DNA from: Corynebacterium lowii
GTDB taxonomy: Bacteria; Actinomycetota; Actinomycetes; Mycobacteriales; Mycobacteriaceae
Direction: 5' to 3'
Assembly (NCBI RefSeq): GCF_001412085.1
Contig: NZ_LKEV01000001.1
Location: forward strand, 619,105 to 683,104
DNA: 64,000 nucleotides
Positions 36,992 through 45,903 of this stretch are shown in pieces; the stretch's first letter is position 1; each line of letters starts with the position of its first letter. The translations under genes and the position numbers were made by a program. Under the pieces are notes generated by a model. That model ran no database searches. It was given only the letters and a program-made list of their open reading frames with translations, and was not told the origin of the DNA.

Positions 36992-37286
36992 GGACTCGTT
37001 GCCCCTAGGCAGCTCAGTCTGGGCGTGCGTACCGCGCAAACTTTTTTGTTGGTATGCCATTCATGGTGAGACTGAGCCGGATCGGGGATCGCGCTGACTG
37101 TGGTGCGGCGGCAGGGCGTATGATGGTCCTATGGCGAATACCGATAGATCTCTCGTAGCCATGACTGGCTCCTTCTAAGAGCCAGGATTGACGTGAATTC
37201 CAGCAAGCCACGGGTGCGACCGCGTCGGGCTCTCACGCATACGCCCCTGAGCCCACGCGAATCCGGACACCCTGACAGCAGCAACT
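36992..37286. other. non-coding spacer before the Abi locus
   Basis: Nothing with coding character is seen. A short frame at 37,132 ends after about 15 codons. The stretch separates the Eco29kI-like remnant from the promoter of the Abi_2 gene. Confidence 0.4.
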
Positions 37287-37316
37287 TTGTATCCGTTGGG
37301 AGAGGTGCTGTATAGT
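37287..37316 (+). promoter_or_regulatory. promoter of the Abi_2 leader RNA
   Basis: TTGTAT (37287-37292) and TATAGT (37311-37316) are 18 bases apart. Transcription would begin near 37323, directly before the structured region. Confidence 0.5.
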
Positions 37317-37322
37317 GGGTTG

Positions 37323-37380
37323 CAATAGATCCCCGGTCAGGCCTCTTCCCCGTGAGGGGAATGCACAAATGACCGGGGCC
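37323..37380 (+). ncRNA. nested-hairpin leader RNA of an Abi_2 gene (abiF-motif-like candidate)
   Basis: An outer 9-bp stem CCCCGGTCA (37331-37339) with TGACCGGGG (37370-37378) encloses an inner hairpin TTCCCC-GTGA-GGGGAA (37346-37361). A T-rich run (CCTTTCATTT) follows, so the RNA could end here as a short transcript or be read through into the gene 26 bases on. A structured RNA motif upstream of abiF/abiD-type genes is known in other bacteria; whether this is the same family needs a covariance-model search. Confidence 0.5.
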
Positions 37381-37405
37381 TTTCATTTCTATGGAGGCAT
37401 ACCCG

Positions 37406-37870
37406 ATGCCGAAGGATTGGTTGAGCTACGAGCAACAGGTAGAGCTACTCGGTCAGCGCGGTATGCGCATCGATGACGAGGCATCTGCAGCTGAATTTCT
37501 CGCGCGGGTCAACTACTATCGCTTCTCCGGATACTTCCGGCATTGGCAGCATGACCCAGCACGGGGCGACAACCAGTTCTTCAAGGGTGCCTCATTTGAG
37601 ACGATTCGCGCTCTCTATGACGCAGAGCAGGAGCTGATGGCTGTCTGTGATGAGCTCCTGCACCCCCTTGAGGTTCTCTTACGCACCCGGTTCGCCTATG
37701 CCTATGGTTGCCGTGTTGGGGTAACCGGGATGTTCGCACGCGGTAGCACCCACCTGGATACCGCTTGCCGGGGTGGTGGCTATCCGACTGCACCGCCCGT
37801 GATTTTCCTCTGGGTGGGGGGGGGACGGTCCATGATGTGTATCGTACCGTGTCGAAATTTTTCCCCCTGA
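37406..37870 (+). pseudogene. Abi_2 (AbiD/AbiF-like) abortive-infection gene, 3'-truncated
   Basis: The N-terminal 100 residues match the Abi_2 family: LSYEQQVELLGQRGM, then FLARVNYYRFSGYFRHWQ, then FETIRALYDAEQELMAVCDELLHPLEVLLRTRFAY. Full proteins have about 300 residues and a HEPN-type RNase core; only 154 codons remain. At 37739 the frame enters a 60-bp piece of the Eco29kI-like gene and then unrelated sequence, so the truncation is by recombination. The ATG at 37406 is chosen because TGGAGG lies about 7 bases upstream. The G+C content is intermediate between core and cargo. Confidence 0.75.
37739..37798 (+). repeat. 60-bp repeat, copy Y (inside the truncated Abi_2 gene)
   Basis: This is a near-identical copy of 36885-36944 from the Eco29kI-like gene, in a different frame here, at the point where homology to Abi_2 stops. 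Confidence 0.75.
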
Positions 37871-38291
37871 TCGGTGTGTGGTGTTGTGTGCCTCCTATGG
37901 CCCCGACTGGGTAGACGAGAGGGTAAGAATGGGCGTTCCTCCTTAACCTACACACCTGGTGCAAACCTTCTCATGATTATTCCAAAACTGATAGAATGAG
38001 CGGGTCTCTCTGGAATCTCGCGGATGCGATCATATGGTTGGAAAATATCAACGTGATAGCTAAGCGATGTGAATGGATTTTCGTTTCAATCTAGCTTCAC
38101 AGCATTTTGATGTGCATGACCATCTCTCGTCTTGCTGTTGTATCGCTTCGGGTAGCTATTTATCTGCTGAACTCGCTTGATCCGTACATGGGCGGTCTCA
38201 CTATTGAGCGTCAACGACGCGCGTGGGGCCAGGCATCCACTAGTTCGAAGTTGTTGTTGGTTTTTATCTGGCAGTTCGATATGGTTATCCT
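37871..38291. other. AT-richer spacer with promoter for the next gene
   Basis: No gene is recognised. At its end, TTGGTT (38257-38262), 17 bases, then TATGGT (38280-38285) lead to the ATG at 38292 after 6 bases, which predicts a leaderless message. The remainder shows no repeats or coding bias. Confidence 0.45.
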
Positions 38292-38825
38292 ATGCTTTCT
38301 GATGTAAAGAGATCCTGGCTGTGTGCTGGTGGTCTTGTCTGCGGGGTCTTTGCCCTGATTGCGGTGCCCAATGTCATTTCCCACGCTCTCCCCCCACTTC
38401 ATGAGGTCAGTGAGCTTAAGGCGGTTGAGCTTGGGGAGGGTGAGGCTTCTGTGGTTCTGGAAGATCTTGAGTGCCGTAACGATTCCCTGAGTCTTATGAC
38501 AACTTACCATTGTGGTGACGCTAAGGTATCTACTATAGCGGTTGGGGTCACCGATGATCCTGACTTGACTCTTCGGCGTATGCTTCGTGCGGCGCATTCA
38601 TCGAAGCTTCCGATGCAGAATTCCACGCAAGACGGACAGTTTCATGTTTTGTCTCTTGATTCTATGCAGGCCGAAGAGCTCGGTATTTCTCATGTTGATG
38701 AAGCCGAGAAAATTCTTGCAGTTTCTTTCGAGAAGAACGGCAAGGAAGTTGTTACTGTCATTACGGGGAACATCTCCGATGTGGATAGTGTTGCAGAAAA
38801 GATAGGAGATAATGTAGGTGATTAA
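38292..38825 (+). CDS. membrane-anchored protein of unknown function
   Basis: This 177-residue protein has one N-terminal membrane helix (CAGGLVCGVFALIAVPNVI) and an external domain of about 145 residues with two cysteines (LECRNDS, YHCGDAK). The start is supported by a well-spaced promoter placing transcription onto the ATG. It overlaps the PrsW-like gene by 8 bases, so the two are co-expressed. It could be a substrate, regulator or anti-sigma-like partner of that protease; this is inferred from gene order only. Lower G+C than the core marks it as island cargo. Confidence 0.6.
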   Translation: MLSDVKRSWLCAGGLVCGVFALIAVPNVISHALPPLHEVSELKAVELGEGEASVVLEDLECRNDSLSLMTTYHCGDAKVSTIAVGVTDDPDLTLRRMLRAAHSSKLPMQNSTQDGQFHVLSLDSMQAEELGISHVDEAEKILAVSFEKNGKEVVTVITGNISDVDSVAEKIGDNVGD

Positions 38826-39663
38826 GTCTTCCAGCCAAGAAACTAATCGGCTTCCTTTTGTTTTAATTTTTATTTCCGGTCTCTTTGTGGGGGCGGTAAC
38901 TATTTATCGCAATATTGCTGCTACGCTTCAGTTTAATCCTACGGGCGTGATCCTGGGTTCCCTTTTTGGCCTGTGCTACATTGTTATTTTTAGTTCTCTT
39001 TTCTTTTTATTGAAGCTTCTTCCTTCTCGGTATGTGGTGTGGCTTCCTGCTGCGATTTTATGGGGCTCGGGAACTGTGACGACGCTCGTATATGAATCGG
39101 GGCAGGGGATGAGAGATCTTTTTCCTCAGCTAGGCCTCTCGATTTTTGCCGCATCCTTCGCTGGCGCGTGGCCAGAAGAGATTGGCAAGGCAGTTGGGGT
39201 CCTGTTAATACTCCTATCTTTTAGGAGTTTGAATAAACCTTGGCATGGTCTTGTTGTAGGTTTTTTTGTCGGGCTCGGTTTTACTATTCTGGAGGATATT
39301 GGCTACGGATCTGTTGCTGGTTTGTTGGATCCTTCTTCTGATGTCTCTGGTGTTGTTGGTGTGTGGATGATTCGGACTCTTGCTGGACCTGCCCAGCACG
39401 CAGTCTATTCTGGGATTATTGGTTTTGGTCTGGGCCTTGCTTTATTTAGTGAGGGGAGGTATATGCGTTGGCGTTGGGGGGTGGCGGCGGCGTTCTTTGC
39501 TCTTGGCTTCGGCTGTCATTTCCTGTGGAATATTTCTCCTGAGTCGATGGCGGTTAGTCTTGTGGCAATGGCCTCTGCGGCAGTCATTGGGTATGGTGCT
39601 TTCATTTACCTCGCAGTAAAATGTTATAGGGAGAATCGGGAGATGAATTCTGTAGGGTTATGA
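38818..39663 (+). CDS. PrsW-family intramembrane metalloprotease
   Basis: This 281-residue protein has about eight membrane helices. It has the PrsW signature motifs: PEEIGKAVG (Glu-Glu-x-x-Lys), GLGFTILEDIGY and AGPAQHAVYSG. PrsW in Bacillus cleaves the anti-sigma factor RsiW, and family members act on membrane proteins. The start is GTG at 38818, overlapping the upstream gene. No sigma or anti-sigma gene is next to it, so the natural target may be the co-encoded membrane protein. It is uninterrupted, unlike most nearby genes. Confidence 0.75.
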   Translation: MIKSSSQETNRLPFVLIFISGLFVGAVTIYRNIAATLQFNPTGVILGSLFGLCYIVIFSSLFFLLKLLPSRYVVWLPAAILWGSGTVTTLVYESGQGMRDLFPQLGLSIFAASFAGAWPEEIGKAVGVLLILLSFRSLNKPWHGLVVGFFVGLGFTILEDIGYGSVAGLLDPSSDVSGVVGVWMIRTLAGPAQHAVYSGIIGFGLGLALFSEGRYMRWRWGVAAAFFALGFGCHFLWNISPESMAVSLVAMASAAVIGYGAFIYLAVKCYRENREMNSVGL

Positions 39664-39729
39664 TATATTCGAGGATTGTATACCTGTTTCACCACGATTT
39701 TTTTAACTAGCCCTTGTGAAGTAGCTCAG

Positions 39730-40635
39730 TTTGATTGGACTTGTTTCAGAGATTCCCTGACCAAGGGGCGGCAAGAGTGCTCTTGGAGGCTCAGCGCTGG
39801 GGTGAGGATCGACTCCCGGAGGTGTGACCTGTGTGTGAGGTCGTGAGGACTCCGTATGTGCTTGAGTCTCGCCCTGGGTATTTCTGGTGCAGGGAGTCTG
39901 CATGTAGGGCGGAGTTCACTGTGCGCACGGGGACGGTGATGGAGCGCTCGCATATTGGTTTGCATAAGTGGATTTTCGTGGTCTATCTGTTCGTATCCTC
40001 CCGCAGGGAATCGGCTCGGTGCAGTTGTCGCGCCAGATTGGTGTGACTTAGAAGTCTGCATGGTTCATGCTGCAACGCCTGCGCGCTGCGTGCGACAATG
40101 AGGCTCTTGGCCTTTTACCGGTGTGGTAGAAGCAGATGGGACTTACGTCGGTGGCAAAGAACGCAACAAGCATGAGTCAAAGAAGAATCATGATGGACGC
40201 GAGCCTAAGGGGAAGGCTGCTGTTGTGGGTGTACGCACTCGTGAAGGCAAGGTGACGGCCAAGCATCTTCCCGATACGACTCCCGTCACGATCATGGATT
40301 TTCTCAATAGCACCATTGGCCGGGAGACAGTCCTCTACAGTGATGAGCACCCCGCCTACCGCGGATGGGGCAACCACAATAGCGTCAACCACTCAGCAAA
40401 GCAGGTTGTTGATGACAGGATCCATACCAACGGTATTGAGTCTGTATGGTCAGTACTCAAGCGCGGCATCGTCGGTGTGTACCATGTCGTAAGCCTTGCG
40501 CACCTTCGGCTCTATCTTACGGAGTTCAGCTTCCGACTCTCCCGCTGCCGCATGAGCCTAGAACAACAAGCAGTCGACGTGTTGGCAGTGATGATAGGAA
40601 CACGAATCACCTACAAACAGGTAGTGGGAAGGTGA
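39730..40635 (+). mobile_element. IS1595-family insertion sequence remnant (broken transposase)
   Basis: The transposase is recognisable in pieces: LFQRFPDQGAARVLLEAQRW, the zinc-ribbon end GYFWCRE, MERSHIGLHKWIF, and then the ISXO2-like DDE domain VVEADGTYVGGKERNK ... YSDEHPAYRGW ... HTNGIESVWSVLKRG (40123-40635). Single-base deletions near 40,010 and 40,123, a TAG in place of TAC near 40,048, and loss of the first zinc-ribbon cysteines inactivate it. Terminal inverted repeats were not identified by eye. Confidence 0.75.
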
Positions 40636-40654
40636 AGGTGTCGTTAGGGCAAGC

Positions 40655-41684
40655 GTGGCCAGCTCAATTCCTTTCAAGGCCATGCGCTGTGGTACTTTCA
40701 AACGCGTGTCGATCGATGTTCGTAGGCCGCTTGTAGTGGATCTGTTCGCTGGTGCAGGGGGGTTGTCACTCGGTCTAGAGCAGGCTGGATTCGACATCGC
40801 GGCTGCTGTTGAGTACGACCCAGTCCACGCTGCTGTCCATGAATATAACTTCCCTTACGGGAAAACATTTGCGCGAAATGTAGCCACGATCAGTGGTCGG
40901 GAGATTCGGGAGAAATCGGATATTCGCGACCAGGAAATCGCCTTGGTGGCCGGAGGGCCGCCGTGCCAGGGATTTTCACTAATCGGCAAGCTTGCGATTG
41001 ATGATCCACGTAATGCCCTACTGAAGGAATATGTTCGACTAGTTGTTGAACTGAAGCCACGCTATTGTCTGATGGAGAATGTCTCTGGTTTGGTAGTAGG
41101 TAAGCACCGTCAACTTCTTGACGAAGTGATCGCTTTGCTAAGGGATGGTGGATACCGCATCCTTGAGCCGTATCGCGTTTTGCAGGCAGCTGATTATGGG
41201 ACGCCACAATCGCGCAAGCGGATGATTCTCCTTGGTGCAAGATCGGATGTCCCACTTCCTGATTATCCCGCGCCCACCGTCACTCCACGAAGCATAAAGG
41301 GCACCATAGTGACCTCAACCGATTTGCCGATAGGGCCCAGCGTGCGTGAGGCCATCGAGGATATACCGGATGCGGATTCCTTTGAAGAGTTGCTTCATGT
41401 CGACTCCGTGAATACAAAGTGGCCCCTCTCGGCCTCTTTATATTCCAAGTATTTACGTGGCGAAAAGTCTGACCCGTTGGACTTCTCGCGCCCACGTCCC
41501 CTTACTCCCGAACTACTGTCTTCATCTGCGCGTACTATTCATACGGAAAAGTCAATTACGAGGTTCGAGCAGACTGAGCCCGGAACGACAGAGCCGATTA
41601 GTCGATTTTTGCGACTTCATCCCGATGGTATTTGTAATACATTACGTGCGGGCACTGCGTCGGACAGGGGGGCAGTTTGTCATC
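40655..41684 (+). pseudogene. C5-cytosine DNA methyltransferase lacking motifs IX-X
   Basis: About 340 residues contain motif I DLFAGAGGLSLGLEQAGF, motif IV GGPPCQGFS with the catalytic Cys, motif VI ENV and motif VIII QSRKR. The homology stops after TLRAGTASDRG near 41,665. Beyond this the frame reads unrelated residues to 41806, and a different frame carries the end of a nuclease. Motifs IX-X are missing, so the enzyme should be inactive. A deletion joining the methylase 5' part to the nuclease 3' part is the simplest explanation. The start (GTG 40655, ATG 40682 or GTG 40706) is uncertain. Confidence 0.75.
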
Positions 41685-41948
41685 CCCGTCCAGGCCAAGG
41701 GCGGCTCAGACGAGATTGGCATCACTCAAGCCGAACAGGACTTGGCTGTTTGTTCTCAGCGATGGCCGGACATGATCGCACGTCCTGTCGCAGCACAGTT
41801 TGCTAGCGACGGTCTAATTGCGTTATTTGAACTCGAAGTACAGGACAACGCCATGCGTGTCAGGAACGAGGCTCATTACCAACTCGTTCCCGCTGATGAA
41901 ATTACACCTGACGACATCGCTTCATATAGAATCGGTTATGATCATTAA
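41666..41948 (+). pseudogene. C-terminal fragment of a type II restriction endonuclease
   Basis: A frame of about 90 residues begins at the deletion junction (GGQFVIPVQAKGGSDEIG) and ends naturally at TAA (IASYRIGYDH). PVQAKGG fits the end of a PD-(D/E)XK core (QxK). It was presumably the partner of the C5-methyltransferase before the deletion fused the two genes out of frame. Confidence 0.55.
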
Positions 41949-42636
41949 CCAGATGACGCCGGTTGCGGGCATAAGACTCTCGTGGTGAGTCAAGTATATG
42001 GGTCCCTAATTTTTTGCTGTCGGGCCTGCGTAGTAATTCGGTGGTATCGCTTCCTTGGGCTTTCACCGCTTGATATTGTGTTGTCGGTCAGCAAAGTTAG
42101 ATGGTGAAGCTCACGGAGGATCTGGTTGGAATCTATACGAGCAGCGGGGACCCGCTCCGAGCGTGGAGGATACATCATCCTATCCACGAGTCCCGGTTCA
42201 ACGTGGTTTACAGCCGTGGGGTTTAGAATGTGCTCTTTGTGCAGTGGTGATCGCAAGGAGGCAGTACGGTAAAAGGGGTTGCGTCGCGTGCGCGTGTATC
42301 ACGCGTAAGCCACGTACGCCGTAGCAGAGCCCCGTAAAGGTTGTATGCTGCAAGCCCATAGTTGAGGCCTTTCGGCACCCGTGTGCAGCGTAGAATCTCG
42401 GGAGCAGCCTTCACGGAAGTTGACTTGACTGTGCCCCTAGCGTTGATTCCTTTAGGCCTGAATTCGTTCACATGAATCTCTTATATGTTTCCCACATGCG
42501 TCGTATCACGTTCTTACCGATTTCCGAAATGTATCTATATACTTGTTCTTAGGTTGCAAGTTTTACAAACTTCAACCTTCGAGGTAGGTAAGTTTCCTTA
42601 GTGGATTTTCTTTATTTAAAGAAGGAGGTATAGATT
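41949..42636. other. 688-base region without a recognised gene
   Basis: Short open frames occur on both strands (for example minus-strand 41990-42256 and 42223-42471), but none has a ribosome site or known motif; they could be remnants. The last 150 bases become strongly AT-rich and contain the ribosome site GAAGGAGG (42621-42628) of the next gene. Confidence 0.4.
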
Positions 42637-43560
42637 TTGCAATCTCGCATTATTGGTGTTGATGTTGTGAGGGCGATTGCAATTATGGGTATGATTGTCG
42701 CTCATATGGCTTCATTGCTGTGGACTGCAAAAGTTATTATTTCCGGTATTCCGGCTGCTTTGTTTGCAATTATCGCCGGAACAACCCTGATGCTCGTAAG
42801 CGCAAATAACAATATTGATAGTTTACTGCGGATACTTGTACGGGGAAGTATTATTGTTCTCGCGGGAATTGTTTTATTGCCGGTGGGTGGTGAGATACAG
42901 ATCGTCCTTGTTGCCATGGGATTATCTATGATTCTGCTATGCTGGGTACCGCCTTTTCACTATAAGTGGAAAATTGCACTTTTCCTGGCGTCTATGGTGA
43001 TCGCAACGGTACTGTATTCATCACGGCCTTTGCCGAATACCTATCCGATCATGGCATGGGTTTCGTATTTCCTTGCGGGTATGATTCTCTACGAGGTGTA
43101 CATTAATCCTCATAGGAATACCCAGCGGCTACGTTTGTTCATTACCGCTGTTTGCTTACCTATATCTATGGTAGGGCTGTACTTGAGGTTTGAGACAAGC
43201 GTTCCGAACTGGCTGCAATTTACTGGTCATAGCGGAGCGCTAGGGGAAATTCTGCTCTCTGTCGCACTCTGTGCTGTCATCATGCATATCTGTCTAGTTG
43301 TGGGAGATTATGTACCGAAGCTTTTGTATCCCTTTGCTGCTCTTGGTTCCATGTCCTTGACTTTCTACATTGTCCATATTCTTACTGCTTATTACTGGCA
43401 GAAGAACGTGGTCCTATATTCTACGGCAACTGCAGTAGGGTTTATTGCACTGTTTATTCTCGCTGCTAGTTTATGGAAGAAAAAATTTCACCAAGGGCCA
43501 GCCGAGCGGCTTGTTTCCATGTCGGTAAATAAGATCGTTCCGAAAGAAAAGGAGAACTAA
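42637..43560 (+). CDS. multi-span membrane protein, acyltransferase/DUF1624-like
   Basis: This 307-residue protein has about ten membrane helices. The N-terminus RIIGVDVVRAIAIMGMIVAHM resembles DUF1624/DUF418 and HGSNAT-type membrane acyltransferases. The start is TTG at 42637, 8 bases after AAGGAGG. The next gene, a protease, follows after 2 bases, so they form an operon. No catalytic assignment is possible. The low G+C marks it as horizontally acquired cargo. Confidence 0.55.
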   Translation: MQSRIIGVDVVRAIAIMGMIVAHMASLLWTAKVIISGIPAALFAIIAGTTLMLVSANNNIDSLLRILVRGSIIVLAGIVLLPVGGEIQIVLVAMGLSMILLCWVPPFHYKWKIALFLASMVIATVLYSSRPLPNTYPIMAWVSYFLAGMILYEVYINPHRNTQRLRLFITAVCLPISMVGLYLRFETSVPNWLQFTGHSGALGEILLSVALCAVIMHICLVVGDYVPKLLYPFAALGSMSLTFYIVHILTAYYWQKNVVLYSTATAVGFIALFILAASLWKKKFHQGPAERLVSMSVNKIVPKEKEN

Positions 43561-43562
43561 CT

Positions 43563-44513
43563 ATGGTGGCATCAAGAATAGTCCCCTTCGTTATTGCTCT
43601 GGGAATTGCAGTTTCCACCACTGTACCATCTTATGCACTGGAACACGCTTCATCCGCACCAAGTAGTGAAGAGGCAAGTTCTGTTGCTGCTCTTAAAATT
43701 GGAAAAGTTGGTAGCTTTGGTAACTGCACGGGTACTCTTATATCTGATCAATGGGTTGTTACTGCTCGGCATTGTCTACAGTCCACGGATAATCAAGGGA
43801 GCCAAGTGCGCTTAGGCGGCAAGGTCTATAACGTGGATGCGTGGGCTGTATCACCGGTCTCTGATGTTGGTCTGCTGCGTCTTGAGGAGAAGGTGACCGA
43901 TATTCATCCTGCTGACATAGCCGACAGGACTCCTCAGGAGGGTGAAAAAGGTAATTTTTACGGGTGGAGTAATCTTTCTAGGATGGCAAGGAAGAACCAG
44001 CTCCCTGTGTCTGAAATGAAGGTCGAAGAGGTTATTGGGCAAATTGGGGGTGGCTCTGAGGGTGCTGCTCAATTTGATGAGAAAGCAATAGATTTTAAGG
44101 CGGAAATTCCGTCGGGGGAAAATGAAGAATTCCCGGCTGAATCTGCTGCGGCACCTATGCTGATGGGCGGAACTCTTATGGCTACGAAATCTGTTTCGGG
44201 TGCGGGGGTACAGGCAGGGGATTCGGGTGGGCCGTTCTTTGTGGAGGGGCGGCTCGCAGGTGTCATGACCGCAGGTACTGATGTGGGCAACCCTGATCTG
44301 CCGTCGCAAGGGGCAGCAATCACTGCTCTTAGTGATAGTAAAGATTGGATTCAGGGCATCGTCAGCGGTCGAGATGCTAAAAGTATTGTGACGCAGTCTG
44401 AGTGTAGCATACCCGCAGTTCCTCAGACTGCGGGGGAGCATATGTGGTTCTACCTTGCTATCGCTGTTCTTGGTCTTATTGGCGCTACCGTGTTCCAAAG
44501 ATTTTTAAGGTGA
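43563..44513 (+). CDS. trypsin-like serine protease with C-terminal membrane anchor
   Basis: This 316-residue protein has an N-terminal signal peptide (residues 1-26) and the catalytic triad His70 (TARHC), Asp101 (VSDVGLL) and Ser221 (GDSGGP). A C-terminal hydrophobic helix (WFYLAIAVLGLIGATVF) ending in basic residues should hold it on the outer face of the membrane. A longer insertion (residues about 150-205) than in the core protease at 16013 makes it a distinct family member. An AAAGGAG ribosome site precedes the ATG. It is co-transcribed with the membrane acyltransferase-like gene. Confidence 0.8.
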   Translation: MVASRIVPFVIALGIAVSTTVPSYALEHASSAPSSEEASSVAALKIGKVGSFGNCTGTLISDQWVVTARHCLQSTDNQGSQVRLGGKVYNVDAWAVSPVSDVGLLRLEEKVTDIHPADIADRTPQEGEKGNFYGWSNLSRMARKNQLPVSEMKVEEVIGQIGGGSEGAAQFDEKAIDFKAEIPSGENEEFPAESAAAPMLMGGTLMATKSVSGAGVQAGDSGGPFFVEGRLAGVMTAGTDVGNPDLPSQGAAITALSDSKDWIQGIVSGRDAKSIVTQSECSIPAVPQTAGEHMWFYLAIAVLGLIGATVFQRFLR

Positions 44514-44529
44514 TCGCGATGACATGCCA

Positions 44530-44557
44530 CCACCGCTATCGTTGTCTCGCGCGGTGG
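44530..44557 (+). terminator. possible terminator after the protease gene
   Basis: CCACCGC (44530-44536) and GCGGTGG (44551-44557) form a 7-bp stem 17 bases after the stop codon. No clear T-run follows. Confidence 0.35.
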
Positions 44558-44711
44558 CGGCTGCCTAAGACCATATGGTAGCTTTTTATAAGCCCAAATT
44601 GTGGTATATGTCATGTGGTCTCTGCTTGTAGGTCTGGATCATTTCTTCTATTCTAGGATATTGCCTGTACTTGCAGGAATTTTCCTATTCTGGAAGGATG
44701 TGCGCTATCTC

Positions 44712-45821
44712 ATGAAAGCTTTACGGCTATCGCTTGCCTGTGCTGCGGCTATAGCGACTTTTGCTGGGGGGGCGCAAGCTCTTGCTGAGCCTGGATCGAG
44801 CGAATCGGCGTTCGGCGCTGGTGGTGATGTGCTTGAGTGGACTGGCATGGGGCCGCAGGGGGAGCGTGCTGACGGTTTTGTTGATGTGATGGCAAAGCAA
44901 GGTCTCACGGAGGACATTAGCCCCTTGGGATCTAATGTGGCATGTGTGCCGCAGCCTGGAGAGAATCCCGTGATTCTTCTGCACGGGCTCAATTCCAACT
45001 CGTACCAAACTTTTGCTGCTATGGCCCCAGACCTTGCTGGTATGGGTAAGTGTGTGTATGCCTTTAACGTGGGTAAGATTTCTGGCACTCTGGAGCCGGA
45101 TGGAAGCTCAGTCCTAGGATCGATTCCGATGTTTAGGGCTATGGCTCCTATCAATGATTCTCTTGCGGAGATCAGCGAAAAGATAGCCCAGGTCAAGGCC
45201 ATGACTGGCGCGCAAAAGGTTGATCTCGTCGGGCACTCAGCCGGTGCTACTATCGCCACAGCTTATACGAAGCAAGTCCACGGTGAAGGTGTGGGTACGG
45301 TTGTCTCGATCGCTGGTGTTCTTCACGGTACCGGGTTGCTGGGAGTGTCCTACGGGCTTGAAAAGCTCAACGGCCTTAATGGCATGGGCAACCTTGTGAC
45401 TGCTTTGATTGCCAGCCCGAGTGTGCGTGACCTGCTGCCTAATAGCGACTTCAACAAGGCCCTGCACGATGGTCCCATCGAAGTGCCCGGTGTGAAGTAT
45501 GTTTCTATCGCTAGCAAGTTTGATGAGGCCGTTACCCCCTTGTCTGCGGCGCAGTACACGGATCCTGGAGCAGAAAACTATGTTCTCCAGGAAGGCTGTA
45601 GTCTGGATGCCTCTGAGCATCTTGGTATCACGTACTCGCCCCGCGCGATTGCTATGACGGCTCGAGCCCTAGGGCGCGACGTGGAAGTTCCGTGTTCCCC
45701 CATGACTGCATCCTCGGAGAACAGCTCTCCGGAGGTGGGATCGTCGAATATTGCGACGTTGCCTGGAGTTGTGGATGGTTTCAGCCCTGTCGATGAGATG
45801 TCTGCTCGTCTGTCTTCCTAG
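44712..45821 (+). CDS. secreted alpha/beta-hydrolase lipase
   Basis: The 369-residue product begins with a signal peptide (MKALRLSLACAAAIATFAGG, cleavage near ALA). It has the lipase landmarks VILLHGLNSNSY (oxyanion strand), VDLVGHSAGA (nucleophile Ser176), an acid near SKFDEAVTP and a C-terminal His in SEHLGITY. This matches secreted triacylglycerol-lipase-like esterases of corynebacteria. The frame is open to 44601, but the ATG at 44712 puts the signal peptide first. With the upstream secreted protease it forms an extracellular-hydrolase cargo block. An octamer array begins 15 bases after the stop codon. Confidence 0.8.
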   Translation: MKALRLSLACAAAIATFAGGAQALAEPGSSESAFGAGGDVLEWTGMGPQGERADGFVDVMAKQGLTEDISPLGSNVACVPQPGENPVILLHGLNSNSYQTFAAMAPDLAGMGKCVYAFNVGKISGTLEPDGSSVLGSIPMFRAMAPINDSLAEISEKIAQVKAMTGAQKVDLVGHSAGATIATAYTKQVHGEGVGTVVSIAGVLHGTGLLGVSYGLEKLNGLNGMGNLVTALIASPSVRDLLPNSDFNKALHDGPIEVPGVKYVSIASKFDEAVTPLSAAQYTDPGAENYVLQEGCSLDASEHLGITYSPRAIAMTARALGRDVEVPCSPMTASSENSSPEVGSSNIATLPGVVDGFSPVDEMSARLSS

Positions 45822-45835
45822 CGCTTATCGCTTTT

Positions 45836-45891
45836 AGCTTGCTAGCTTGCTGGCATGTCAGCAAGCTAGAATGCCAGCTTGCTAGCTAGAT
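45836..45891. repeat. octamer array 1 (7 units)
   Basis: In perfect 8-base register the units are AGCTTGCT, AGCTTGCT, GGCATGTC, AGCAAGCT (the inverse), AGAATGCC, AGCTTGCT and AGCTAGAT. The same family of octamers occurs at 47273-47368 and 49962-50041. Confidence 0.75.
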
Positions 45892-45903
45892 ACTCTAGGA
45901 TAC

